Of a stretch of 64,000 nt of DNA, positions 49,592-57,717 are shown one piece after another. Both the position numbers and the translations under genes were made by a program. Origin of the DNA: Nocardia cyriacigeorgica (GTDB taxonomy: Bacteria > Actinomycetota > Actinomycetes > Mycobacteriales > Mycobacteriaceae); the NCBI RefSeq assembly GCF_010868145.1, contig NZ_JAAGUY010000002.1, forward strand, positions 35,005 through 99,004, read 5' to 3'. A model generated the notes under the pieces. The model was not told where the DNA came from, did not search any database, and was given only the letters and a program-made list of their open reading frames with translations. How positions within the stretch are numbered: the first letter of the stretch is position 1; each line of letters opens with the position of its first letter.

Positions 49592-50350
49592 ATGCCGGAG
49601 ACGATCAGCGCACCGACGACCGCCGAGCGGGTCCGTAGCGCGTGTGCGCATGCCGAGTATTCGGTGCTGGCGCTGCCCGGCACCGATCCCATCCCCACCT
49701 CGGTGCATCATCTGCGCGAATGCGGCGACGCCGTGATCGCCGTCCCCCGCGACAGCGCCGCCGCGCATGCCGCGGCCTCCGGCGCCGCGGGCGCCCCGGC
49801 CGTCCTCGAACTCACCGATCACGCACCGCTGCCGCTGCGCGAGCCCGTCCGCGCGCTGGTGTGGCTGCGCGGCTGGGTGCGGGCGGTCCCCGCACAGGCA
49901 CAGCGCGCGCTGGCCACCGAAGTGGCCAAGGAGAACCCCGATCCCGGGCTGCTCGACGTCGGGCATACCGCCACACTGTTGCGGCTGGTGATCAATTCGG
50001 CCGTTGTCGCCGATTCCACCGGCGCCGAATCGGTGTGTGTGGAGGAGCTGCGGCTGGCCCAACCGGATCCGTTCTGCACCATGGAATCGGCCTGGCTGCA
50101 GCATATGGACGCCGATCACGCCGATGTCGTCTCCCAGCTCGCTCGCCATCTGCCGCCCCGGCTGCAGCGCGGCAGCGTGCACCCATTGGCCATCGACCGC
50201 TACGGGGTCACGCTTCGCGTCGAGGGCCAGGACGGCGACCACGACTTCCGCCTGCCCTTCGCCACACCCGCCGACGACATCGAATCCCTCAGCCGAGCGG
50301 TCCGCCTGCTGGCCGGTTGCCCCTTCCTCAACGGTCTGCGCCGCATCTGA
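49592..50350 (+). CDS. DUF2470-domain protein, IdeR-regulated (Rv3839-like)
   Basis: 252 residues. Start ATG at 49592 (GGAGG six bases upstream) rather than 49556. The N-terminal part (about 8-160) resembles the flavin-reductase-like half of heme-utilisation proteins. The C-terminal DUF2470 domain (about 165-245) begins FCTMESAWLQHMDADHADVV; related domains are found in HugZ-type heme oxygenases and chloroplast proteins. With the IdeR box it should be iron-repressed, consistent with iron or heme acquisition. Confidence 0.83.
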   Translation: MPETISAPTTAERVRSACAHAEYSVLALPGTDPIPTSVHHLRECGDAVIAVPRDSAAAHAAASGAAGAPAVLELTDHAPLPLREPVRALVWLRGWVRAVPAQAQRALATEVAKENPDPGLLDVGHTATLLRLVINSAVVADSTGAESVCVEELRLAQPDPFCTMESAWLQHMDADHADVVSQLARHLPPRLQRGSVHPLAIDRYGVTLRVEGQDGDHDFRLPFATPADDIESLSRAVRLLAGCPFLNGLRRI

Positions 50351-50387
50351 GAGCACCGTCCGCACCCGCGGGCAATAGATTCGCCCC

Positions 50388-51176
50388 ATGCGCGATGACG
50401 TCGGCCGGGCGGACACCGGTGAGCTGACCGATCGAGAACGGACCGGTATCCGGATCGAGATCCTGGTGGTCCTCGGCGTCACCTTCGGATTGAGTGGGCT
50501 CACCGCGGCGCTGTCGCTGGTGGAGAGTGCGCTCGAGCCGGGCGACGTCAGCGAGCAAACCGTCGCACTCAATGCGTCTCGCTCGGCCCAATCGATCATC
50601 GATCTGCTGTTCCAGCTGCTCAGCGTGTTGCGGCTGACGGCGTGGGCTGCGCTCGGGCTGTACCTGCTGTGGCGTAGCGGCATCGGACCCCGCGCTATCG
50701 GACTGGCCCGCATGCGATGGCGTCCTGATGGTCTGCACGGTCTGGCGCTCGCTGCCGTGATCGGGCTGCCCGGGCTCGCGCTGTATCTGATCGCGCACGC
50801 GGCGGGCGTCAGTGTGACGATCGTGCCGAGCTCGCTCGACGATCACTGGTGGCGGCTGCCCGCACTCATCCTGTCGGCCTGCGCCAACTCCGCCGCCGAA
50901 GAGATCATCGTGGTGGCCTACCTGATCACCCGCCTTCGTGCCCTCGGCTGGTCGGACAACCGCTCCCTGCTGGCTTCGGCTCTGCTGCGCGGCAGCTACC
51001 ACCTCTATCAGGGCCTCGGCGGTGGGCTGGGCAATATCGTGATGGGCCTGGTCTTCGGCCGCTACTGGCAGCGCACCGGCCGCCTGTGGCCGCTGGTGAT
51101 CGCCCACGCGCTGATCGATGCCGTCGCCTATATCGGCTACACGGCGCTGCGTGGACGGGTCGGCTGGCTGCCGTGA
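50388..51176 (+). CDS. CPBP-family intramembrane metalloprotease
   Basis: 262 residues with about seven TM helices. Motif 1, usually EExxxR, reads AAEEIIVVAYLI: the Glu pair is kept and the Arg is absent at the usual position. Motif 2 is SYHLYQG and motif 3 is AHALIDA, which supply the metal-binding His residues. Family members cleave or anchor prenylated or membrane proteins; the target is unknown. ATG at 50388. Confidence 0.82.
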   Translation: MRDDVGRADTGELTDRERTGIRIEILVVLGVTFGLSGLTAALSLVESALEPGDVSEQTVALNASRSAQSIIDLLFQLLSVLRLTAWAALGLYLLWRSGIGPRAIGLARMRWRPDGLHGLALAAVIGLPGLALYLIAHAAGVSVTIVPSSLDDHWWRLPALILSACANSAAEEIIVVAYLITRLRALGWSDNRSLLASALLRGSYHLYQGLGGGLGNIVMGLVFGRYWQRTGRLWPLVIAHALIDAVAYIGYTALRGRVGWLP

Positions 51177-51246
51177 GCGACGACACCGGTGTTTCACCCA
51201 GCCGTCGGGTAACAAACGCGGCCGAAGTGGGTAAGTAGAGTTCAAC

Positions 51247-52935
51247 ATGATGAACGGCGACGACCCACGGAGGCGCCGGGTCCCGCCGCAGGGGTCGCCC
51301 GGGCAGCCCAGCGCGCATCCAGGCGAACCGGGTATGCCCGGCCCCCGGCCAGGTGGGCATCCCGCCGACCCCGGCAGGCGCCCCGCACCGGACGAGCGCC
51401 ATGGTCGACCACAACCCGGTGCGGGCAGACCCGCCCCCGGCGCGCGCCCCTCCGACCACGCCGGATATCCCGACGCCCGCAGGGGCGAGCCGCCGGCTCG
51501 CCGTCCCGACCCCGGCCGACGCCCCCCGGCGCCCGGCCCGCATCCCGGTGAGCGGGGTATGCGCCGTCCCGAAGCATTCCGAGGCGATCCAGGACAACGC
51601 AAGGACGGTCCGCGCCGGGAGCAGGACGATCCCCGGCTGCGACGACCCGCGCCGTCCGCCGATCCGCCACATATCGAGCCGACCCAGGTGATGCATCGTG
51701 ACGGCCGCGGTTACGCGCCGCCGCTGGCCTGGTCGGAGGTACCTGACACCCCCGCCGACCGGCGGTCACCGCCGCCCGCTCACGACGGCAGGACCAAACG
51801 CGAGACGGTCGCCTCCCACGATCAGGCATACGCCCCGCCGCCGTACCGCGAATCCACCCACGCGCCGACGCAGAAACCCGTCCCGTTCCGCGAGGACGAA
51901 CCTCCGGGCAGACGGCGCGGCGATGTTCCGCCACCGCCGCCGAGCCGCCCGCCACGCGGTGGTGGGCGGGCGCCGCGACCGCCGCGGCCCAAGCGCAAAC
52001 GGCATATCTTCCGGTGGATCCTGGTCATGCTCGTCGTGTTCGCGCTGCTGATAGTGACCGCGGTCATCCAGCTCGATCGGACCTTGCACCGCATCGACGC
52101 TCTGGCCGACTACGCCGATCGCGTCGGCGATACCCCGGGAACCAACTGGCTGCTCGTCGGTTCGGACAGTCGATCCGGCCTGTCGTCCGATCAGGAGCAG
52201 GGCCTGGCCACCGGTGGTGAGGTCGGTCCGGAACGCACCGACACCATCATCCTGGTGCACGTCCCACCGTCGGGCCGAACGACGCTGGTGAGTCTGCCGC
52301 GCGACTCCTATGTCAGCATTCCGGGCTACGGCCAGGACAAGCTCAACGCCTCCTTTGCCTTCGGCGGCCCGCAACTGCTCGTGCAATCGGTGGAGATCGC
52401 CACCGGCCTGCACATCGACCATTACGCGCAGATCGGATTCGCCGGATTCGCCGGCGTGGTCGACGCGCTCGGAGGCATCGACGTCTGTGTGCCGCAGCCC
52501 ATCGACGACCCGCTCGCGGGCGTCAACCTCGCCGCGGGCTGCCAGACCTTGAACGGCCCGCAGGCCCTGGGTTTCGTGCGCAGCCGCGCCACAGCGCTCG
52601 CCGATATCGACCGGATGAACAACCAGCGGCTGTTCCTGTCCGCGCTCCTGGAGCAGGCCACGAGCCCGACAACGCTCGCCAACCCGTTCAAGCTGTGGCC
52701 GATGGCCCGGGACACCGCGACATCGCTCACCGTCGACAACGGGGACCACATCTGGGATCTGGCTCGGCTCGGCTGGGCGCTGCGCGGCGACACGCTGGCC
52801 ACGACAGTGCCGATCGGCGGCTTCAGCGACACCTCCAGCGGCAATGTGCTGCTGTGGGACAAGGCCAATGCGAGCCGATTCTTCGAGGCGCTCGCGGCCG
52901 GTCGACCCATTCCGGAGGACCTGCGCGGCGAGTAA
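51247..52935 (+). CDS. LytR-CpsA-Psr (LCP) family wall-polymer ligase
   Basis: 562 residues. An unusually long cytoplasmic N-terminus (about 1-250) is Pro/Arg/Gly-rich and disordered. It is followed by RPKRKRH and one TM helix (about 257-278), then the extracytoplasmic LCP domain. LCP hallmarks: WLLVGSDSR, ERTDTIILVHV, SLPRDSYVSIPG, DKLNASFAFGG and GFVRSRA. LCP enzymes ligate wall polymers to peptidoglycan (arabinogalactan in mycolata). ATG at 51247. There is no C-terminal LytR_C domain. The specific polymer is an inference. Confidence 0.88.
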   Translation: MMNGDDPRRRRVPPQGSPGQPSAHPGEPGMPGPRPGGHPADPGRRPAPDERHGRPQPGAGRPAPGARPSDHAGYPDARRGEPPARRPDPGRRPPAPGPHPGERGMRRPEAFRGDPGQRKDGPRREQDDPRLRRPAPSADPPHIEPTQVMHRDGRGYAPPLAWSEVPDTPADRRSPPPAHDGRTKRETVASHDQAYAPPPYRESTHAPTQKPVPFREDEPPGRRRGDVPPPPPSRPPRGGGRAPRPPRPKRKRHIFRWILVMLVVFALLIVTAVIQLDRTLHRIDALADYADRVGDTPGTNWLLVGSDSRSGLSSDQEQGLATGGEVGPERTDTIILVHVPPSGRTTLVSLPRDSYVSIPGYGQDKLNASFAFGGPQLLVQSVEIATGLHIDHYAQIGFAGFAGVVDALGGIDVCVPQPIDDPLAGVNLAAGCQTLNGPQALGFVRSRATALADIDRMNNQRLFLSALLEQATSPTTLANPFKLWPMARDTATSLTVDNGDHIWDLARLGWALRGDTLATTVPIGGFSDTSSGNVLLWDKANASRFFEALAAGRPIPEDLRGE

Positions 52936-52945
52936 CGTCGGACAC

Positions 52946-53497
52946 ATGCCCGACACCGACGTCGGCCGGTCGTTCCCGGCCATGCTGCGCGATCAGATCC
53001 GGCACGGATTCACCGCGGGCCAGCAGTATCTGGCTGCCGCGGTGTACTTCGAGGCCGACCGACTACCCCAGTTGGCACGACATTGTTACGGCCGCTCCGA
53101 CGAACATCGCGGGCATGCGCTGCGCATGGTGCAGCATCTGCTCGACCGTGATCTCGAGGTCGCCGTCGGCGGTCTGGACGAAGTCCGGCCCAGCTTCGAA
53201 TCCCCCCATGCCGCATTATCTTTCCTGCTCGCCAGGGAGAAGACACTGACCGATCAGACCATCGAGCTCGCGAAGGCCGCCCGCGCCTCCGGTGACTATC
53301 TCGGTGAACAGTTCGTGCAGTGGTTTCTGGAACAGCAGATGGACGAGGTCGCCGGGATGACGACGTTGCTGACGGTGCTCGAGCGGGCCGCGGGCAACCT
53401 GTTCGATGTCGAGGAATTCGCCGCGCGTGAGCTGCGTACTCCCGTCAAGCCTGCCGCCGACACGATGCCGAAAATGGCTGGGACAGTGCGCAACTAA
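52946..53497 (+). CDS. Ferritin paralogue lacking two ferroxidase ligands
   Basis: 183 residues, clearly related to the next gene and to mycobacterial BfrB along its whole length. Aligned to BfrB (E22, E55, H58, E99, Q132, E135 from memory), G21 replaces E22 and H54 replaces E55; H57, E98 and the C-terminal Gln/Glu remain. The motif reads SDEHRGHA instead of VEERNHA. It probably cannot oxidise iron efficiently alone and may co-assemble with the intact ferritin, like an L-chain. ATG at 52946, eleven bases after the LCP gene. Confidence 0.85.
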   Translation: MPDTDVGRSFPAMLRDQIRHGFTAGQQYLAAAVYFEADRLPQLARHCYGRSDEHRGHALRMVQHLLDRDLEVAVGGLDEVRPSFESPHAALSFLLAREKTLTDQTIELAKAARASGDYLGEQFVQWFLEQQMDEVAGMTTLLTVLERAAGNLFDVEEFAARELRTPVKPAADTMPKMAGTVRN

Positions 53498-53516
53498 TTA
53501 GGAAACACTATCCTCA
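53498..53516. promoter_or_regulatory. Possible IdeR-type site before the second ferritin gene
   Basis: TTAGGAAACACTATCCTCA agrees with the IdeR consensus at 13 of 19 positions and keeps both outer half-sites (TTAGG, CCT). It lies 52 bases before the second ferritin start. In M. tuberculosis IdeR activates bfrB, so a weaker activating site is plausible. By-eye match only. Confidence 0.4.
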
Positions 53517-53568
53517 ATAAGGGTCGACTTGGATGACAAGGGCGCTGACCAGCGATAACGTCTGTGTC

Positions 53569-54117
53569 ATGTCCAGCCATCCGGAAAACCCACGCAGCAA
53601 ATTCCACAGCCTGCTCCACGATCAGATCCGGCATGAATTCAATGCCGAGCATCAGTACATCGCGATTGCGGTTTGGTTCGACAATGCCGACCTGCCGCAG
53701 TTGGCAAAACGCTTCTATGCCCAGGCCGTAGAGGAACGTAACCACGCGATGATGATCGTGCAGTACTTCCTCGATCGGGATATCAGCATCGAACTCGGCG
53801 GCATCGACGGTGCGAAATCGCATTTCGAGAATGCCCGCGAGCCCATCGCATTGGCGCTGGCGCAGGAGAAGACGGTCACCGACCAGATCATCCAGCTGGC
53901 GAGCACCGCCCGCGAAGAGGGTGACTACCTGGGCGAGCAGTTCATGCAGTGGTTCCTGAAGGAGCAGGTCGAGGAGGTTGCCAATATGAACACCCTCCTG
54001 ACGATCGCCGATCGCGCCGGGTCGAACCTGTTCGATCTGGAGGAATTCATCGCCCGCGAAATGAGCGGCCCCAGCAATACTTCGGGTGCGCCGTCAGCCG
54101 CGGGTGGGTCGGTGTAA
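53569..54117 (+). CDS. bfrB: Ferritin (BfrB-type, intact ferroxidase site)
   Basis: 182 residues. Iron storage 24-mer subunit oxidising Fe(II) and storing it as ferric mineral. Ferroxidase ligands are present: E23 (IRHEFNAEHQY), E56 and H59 (VEERNHAMM), the Glu of ALAQEKTVTDQ, and Gln/Glu in FLKEQVEEV. The C-terminal tail is short, Ser/Ala/Gly-rich (PSNTSGAPSAAGG), like mycobacterial BfrB. ATG at 53569 is favoured by family length; the open frame from 53533 is longer without support. Corresponds to Rv3841. No heme-binding bacterioferritin Met is evident. Confidence 0.92.
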   Translation: MSSHPENPRSKFHSLLHDQIRHEFNAEHQYIAIAVWFDNADLPQLAKRFYAQAVEERNHAMMIVQYFLDRDISIELGGIDGAKSHFENAREPIALALAQEKTVTDQIIQLASTAREEGDYLGEQFMQWFLKEQVEEVANMNTLLTIADRAGSNLFDLEEFIAREMSGPSNTSGAPSAAGGSV

Positions 54118-54149
54118 GACCGCTTTACGAAACCGTCAGACAGAGCAAC

Positions 54150-54185
54150 GGCAGGCCCAGCACTTCGCGACGCGCTGGGCCTGCC
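54150..54185 (+). terminator. Hairpin terminator after the ferritin pair
   Basis: GGCAGGCCCAGC (54150-54161) pairs perfectly with GCTGGGCCTGCC (54174-54185), a 12-bp stem with a 12-base loop. It lies 32 bases after the ferritin stop. Confidence 0.8.
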
Positions 54186-54199
54186 GAATTGCGCACGCG

Positions 54200-54262
54200 T
54201 CAGCCCGCGCTGGCGCTCAGGCTGCTGATAAGCGTGGTCAGAAGCTCGAGAATGGCGTCCAT
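54200..54262 (-). CDS. Possible 20-residue amphipathic peptide
   Basis: ATG at 54262 is preceded by AGGAAAG and TAGGGAAA, then MDAILELLTTLISSLSASAG and a stop. The peptide is Leu/Ile-rich with an amphipathic pattern and no Cys, Arg or Lys, and has no signal peptide. Short helical peptides of this type include phenol-soluble modulins and small porin-like peptides; nothing links it to a family. It is too short for statistical support; the RBS is the main evidence. Confidence 0.45.
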   Translation of the reverse strand: MDAILELLTTLISSLSASAG

Positions 54263-54498
54263 GAATTTCCCTACTTTCCTCATCGGCCGGTGAGGTTTCC
54301 CTCACCTTCACCAGCTTTCGGTGATGCAGAGAACGTAACGGAGCCGAGATTAGAAAGGAGTGTTTTTCACAAAATTACTCCGATGGAATTTCGAAGCCGC
54401 CAACAGCAACGGCTCCGGGCCCGGCACACCGCCGGACGCCGAAGCCGTCGTCATGTCTCAGCGCAGCGTCAACCGACCGCGCACCGCTCTATACGCAT
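54263..54498. other. Gene-free stretch between peptide ORF and DUF5926 gene
   Basis: Holds a short hairpin GTGAGGTTTCCCTCAC (54290-54305) and an AT-richer tract (about 54345-54385). The likely promoter of the minus-strand peptide is here, but no convincing -35/-10 pair was found. Confidence 0.4.
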
Positions 54499-55419
54499 TC
54501 AGCGCAGCGTGACCTGGCGCGACCGCAGCCCGTCACGCGAACGCCGCTCCTCCGCCGACATCGGCGCATCCGAGGCCAACGCCTCCGCCAGCCGGGCACC
54601 GAACTCGATCGCAGGCGCGGTCCACTCGGACGCGTGACGCTCGGGATCCAGATCGAACACCGGCACCAGCAGCCCGTGGGTCCGGAAGGAGCCCGCGAAA
54701 CGCGAACCCTCGCCCAGATGCAGGCCGCCCGCGGCGTGCAACCGGGCCAGCGCCAACATCAGATCGTCTTCCGGTTCCGGCCGCACCCAGCGCAGATGGG
54801 CCTTGTCGCCGGCGTCGACCCACCACGCCGCGCCGATCGCGTCGCCACCAAGATCCAGCCGATCCGAGGGCATGATCGCCTGCTTGGCCTGCTCGATCGT
54901 CGCGGCCACCTGCGGATCGGGCTCCACGCCTTCGGGCACCCACCAGTCGAAGTCCTGATGCACCGTCAACTCGAGCGCGGCGCCCGGGTCGATGACGTCG
55001 GTCAGTGCGGGCCCACCCTCGACGCTCTCGGCGGAGGACAGCGATTCGCCCGGTTCAGCCGACTGGGTCCACAGGATGGCGGCGGCGATATCGGCGGCGG
55101 GATTCTCGCCTTCGGCCTGTACCTGTACGCCGACATAGCCGGTCGGCTCGTCACCGGCGCGCACCAGCGCGGCGACCGCACCCGGTAGCACCGTGGCGAG
55201 AACGACCGAACGCTCGGCCGCCGCACCCGGCGACAGCTTCAATGTCGCGGTCGCTGACGGCACGAACTCGCGCAACGCGACGAGATCACACTCGGCGGCC
55301 ACACCCTGGAACGGGCGCGTGACGGACGCGGCGGCCTGTTCCTGCGCGGCACGCCGTTCGGCGAGACGCTGGGCCCGGTTCCCGCCGGGCTTCGGACTGT
55401 TGCGCTTGCTCTTACCCAC
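54499..55419 (-). CDS. DUF5926 family protein
   Basis: 306 residues. Basic N-terminus (MGKSKRNSPKPGG, RAQRLAERRAAQ) followed by a soluble domain with DLVALREFVPSATA, a Trp-rich patch FDWWVPEGV, and RTHGLLVPVFDLDPERHASEW near the C-terminus. This pattern fits DUF5926, an actinobacterial family of unknown function. GTG at 55419. It stands between the ferritin region and glpQ on the minus strand. Confidence 0.72.
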   Translation of the reverse strand: MGKSKRNSPKPGGNRAQRLAERRAAQEQAAASVTRPFQGVAAECDLVALREFVPSATATLKLSPGAAAERSVVLATVLPGAVAALVRAGDEPTGYVGVQVQAEGENPAADIAAAILWTQSAEPGESLSSAESVEGGPALTDVIDPGAALELTVHQDFDWWVPEGVEPDPQVAATIEQAKQAIMPSDRLDLGGDAIGAAWWVDAGDKAHLRWVRPEPEDDLMLALARLHAAGGLHLGEGSRFAGSFRTHGLLVPVFDLDPERHASEWTAPAIEFGARLAEALASDAPMSAEERRSRDGLRSRQVTLR

Positions 55420-55496
55420 GGCTGGTCAAACTACACCGATACCGGGCCCGGGCTCCGCGCGCCACGCCTTCGTTCAGGGGCAGCATGGGGCCAACC

Positions 55497-56264
55497 CTAA
55501 GTGGTGGCCAGCAGCGCTTTGGTGCGGCCGGGATGATTGGTCGCCACCCAGCTGACGCCGAGGTCGGCGCACAACCGCACGTCCTCGGGGTCGTCGACGG
55601 TCCAGCAGTAGGTGGCGCGGCCTGCGGCAGCCGCCTTGTCCACCAGGTCGGGATGCTCGCGCAGGGTCTTCACCGACGGGCCGACGGCGGTGGCGCCGAC
55701 GGTGGTCGCGGCACTGCCGCCCAGGTAGCGCGAGGATTCACCGAGCAGCACCGTCGGCAGCAACGGGGCCGCGCGCCGGATCCGCCACACCGCGGTGGCC
55801 GCGAACGACATGACCACAGCCCTGGAGTGATCGGCGGAGGCCGGAGTGGCGATGCCGAAGCGCTGCAACTCGGCGAGCAATTTGTTCTCCACCAGTGCGC
55901 CGTAGCGGACCGGATGTTTGGTCTCGATGAACAGCTTGGTCGGGCGGCTGCGCCAGTCCAGCACGAGGCCGATCAGCTCAGCGAGCGTGAGGACCGTGGC
56001 CGGCTCGCCCGTGGCGCCGAAATCCAGCGCCTTCAGCTCGTCAAGGGTGAGTTCGCTGACCAGACCGCTGCCCGAGGATGTCCGGTCGACGGTGCGGTCG
56101 TGCACGCAGACCAGATGGCCGTCCCTGGTCAACCGGACATCGCATTCGACGCCGTCCGCGCCCTCCTGTAGGGCCAGCTCATAGGCGGCGAGGGTGTGCT
56201 CGGGGCGTTCGGCGGACGCGCCACGGTGCGCGACGACGAATGGCGCGCGATCGGACTGGTTCAC
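55497..56264 (-). CDS. glpQ1: Glycerophosphodiester phosphodiesterase (GlpQ1-like)
   Basis: 255 residues, cytoplasmic (no signal peptide). Motifs: VAHRGASAERPEHTLAAYELA with the catalytic His/Arg, GVECDVRLTRDGHLVCVHD with metal-binding Glu/Asp and the second His, KLFIETKHP, and the C-terminal YCWTVDDPEDV. It hydrolyses glycerophosphodiesters to glycerol-3-phosphate and an alcohol. GTG at 56264 overlaps the stop of the DUF4328 gene. Matches Rv3842c. Confidence 0.92.
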   Translation of the reverse strand: MNQSDRAPFVVAHRGASAERPEHTLAAYELALQEGADGVECDVRLTRDGHLVCVHDRTVDRTSSGSGLVSELTLDELKALDFGATGEPATVLTLAELIGLVLDWRSRPTKLFIETKHPVRYGALVENKLLAELQRFGIATPASADHSRAVVMSFAATAVWRIRRAAPLLPTVLLGESSRYLGGSAATTVGATAVGPSVKTLREHPDLVDKAAAAGRATYCWTVDDPEDVRLCADLGVSWVATNHPGRTKALLATT

Positions 56265-57322
56265 TTCGCGACAACCTCCTGCTCCAGATGCTCACGGTCG
56301 GCCTCGCCACTCGGCTCCGCCGCCGGTTCCCCATCGGCGGTCTCGACGCGCGCCGCAGCCGTAACCATGCCCGGCTGCACCGGTTCGATGACGGGCACCG
56401 CGGGATCGGCGGCGACCACCCAGCGATGGGCCATGTGGGCGCGGCCGAGCAGATCCCGGCCCTCGACGACTCGCACCACCCACAGCGTCGCGACCGCGAC
56501 CGCGGCGGCAACGGCATCGGTGAAGGCGCTGAACAGCACCCCGTCGGCTTCGGCTTGCAGCGAGTCGGCGGTCCGCCAGAACAATGCGGCAACCGCGCAG
56601 GCACCGCCGAATATCCACACCGCCCACCACACGCGCACCGCGCGCAGCGCACGTGGATCGTCGCGACCTGCCACCATCTCGGTCAGGTAGACACCCGGCC
56701 ACAGCAGGTTGACCACCGGAATCACGCAACCGAGCACCAGCGTGCGCGGCGAGCGCGGATCACGCCTGCCGAGGCGTTCATAGGCGGCGTGGCGCGCTTC
56801 GATCAGCCAGCCGACCGCGCCGATGGCCGCGAGCAGCGCGAGGACGGCAGCGAAGAGGGCGGAGGCGTTGACCATCGCGTCCGAGAAGTTCAGCAGCAGT
56901 GGATCGATCAACCGGGTGCGGTTGTGCATCAGCAGCAGGTAGCGGCCGAGTTCGGCACCCGCCGCGATACCGAACATCAGCGCCACGCCGACCAGCAGAC
57001 CGGGCAGCCAGCCCGCGAGCACATTCAGCGGTCTGCGCGGCGCGGCGGCGACCGGCGCCGGGACATCCCGCAGACCCCAGCGCGGGATCTGGGTGTAGCG
57101 GGGCGTCGGGGTTGGTCCGGTGCGGCCCGGCGCGACGGGACCGCGCGGACGATGGTCTGGCCTGCGGGCGACCCAGCGATAGTTTCGCCGTTCGGCGGGT
57201 GCGTCGATCGGCCCGGGCGAGAGCAGCACGCCACGGCATCGCGGGCACCAGTGCATCGGCGCCGCCTGCTGTACGGCCCAGCGCGCGCCGCAGCGCGCAC
57301 AGGGTTGCACCACCGTACTCAA
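56261..57322 (-). CDS. DUF4328 membrane protein with N-terminal zinc ribbon
   Basis: 353 residues from TTG at 57322 (GAGG ten bases upstream); GTG at 57313 or 57310 are alternatives, and the long upstream frame is unsupported. The N-terminal zinc ribbon CARCG...CPRC (four Cys) precedes a Pro/Arg linker, and six or so TM helices form the DUF4328 domain (about 85-290). An acidic tail follows. Corresponds to Rv3843c. Function unknown; coupled to glpQ by a 4-base overlap. Confidence 0.75.
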   Translation of the reverse strand: MSTVVQPCARCGARWAVQQAAPMHWCPRCRGVLLSPGPIDAPAERRNYRWVARRPDHRPRGPVAPGRTGPTPTPRYTQIPRWGLRDVPAPVAAAPRRPLNVLAGWLPGLLVGVALMFGIAAGAELGRYLLLMHNRTRLIDPLLLNFSDAMVNASALFAAVLALLAAIGAVGWLIEARHAAYERLGRRDPRSPRTLVLGCVIPVVNLLWPGVYLTEMVAGRDDPRALRAVRVWWAVWIFGGACAVAALFWRTADSLQAEADGVLFSAFTDAVAAAVAVATLWVVRVVEGRDLLGRAHMAHRWVVAADPAVPVIEPVQPGMVTAAARVETADGEPAAEPSGEADREHLEQEVVAK

Positions 57323-57345
57323 AGCCGTCGCACCTCGCTCTTTCG

Positions 57346-57717
57346 TCAGTAGATCTTGGGCTCGCGCTCGCCCTCGCCCATCAGCGGACGACCGATACGC
57401 TGCCACTCCACCATGCCGCCGACGACGAACACGGCATCGAATCCGACGTGGGTCAGGTATTTGACCGCCTCGATGGACCGTCCGCCCTGTCGACAGATGA
57501 CATAGAGCTGGGCGTCGTAATCCAGTTCGTCCAAGCGCGCGGGGATGTCGTCCACCGGAATGTGGATCGCGCCGGGCGCGTGCCCGAGTGCCCACTCGTC
57601 GGGCTCACGCACGTCGAGCAGGATCGCCTCGGCCTTGTGCGCGGCAGCGCGCACGCTGTCGTCGAACGCACCGGGCACCTCGTGTAGCGGTACCGTCGGG
57701 ACCTCGGAGCTCGTCAC
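57346..57717 (-). CDS. Single-domain rhodanese-like protein
   Basis: 123 residues. The active-site loop is VICRQGGRS with the catalytic Cys; LLDVREPDEWALGHAPGAIHIP is the classic CH2A/CH2B region. GTG at 57717; upstream sequence is non-coding in character. Predicted sulfurtransferase; the six-residue loop fits the thiosulfate-type family. First gene of a minus-strand set running into DUF4328 and glpQ. Confidence 0.87.
   Translation of the reverse strand: MTSSEVPTVPLHEVPGAFDDSVRAAAHKAEAILLDVREPDEWALGHAPGAIHIPVDDIPARLDELDYDAQLYVICRQGGRSIEAVKYLTHVGFDAVFVVGGMVEWQRIGRPLMGEGEREPKIY

Noticed and set aside
54086..54637. 183-codon plus-strand frame after the ferritin gene
   Set aside because: Spans the ferritin terminator and the antisense of the DUF5926 gene; Arg/Gln/Ser-rich with no motif.
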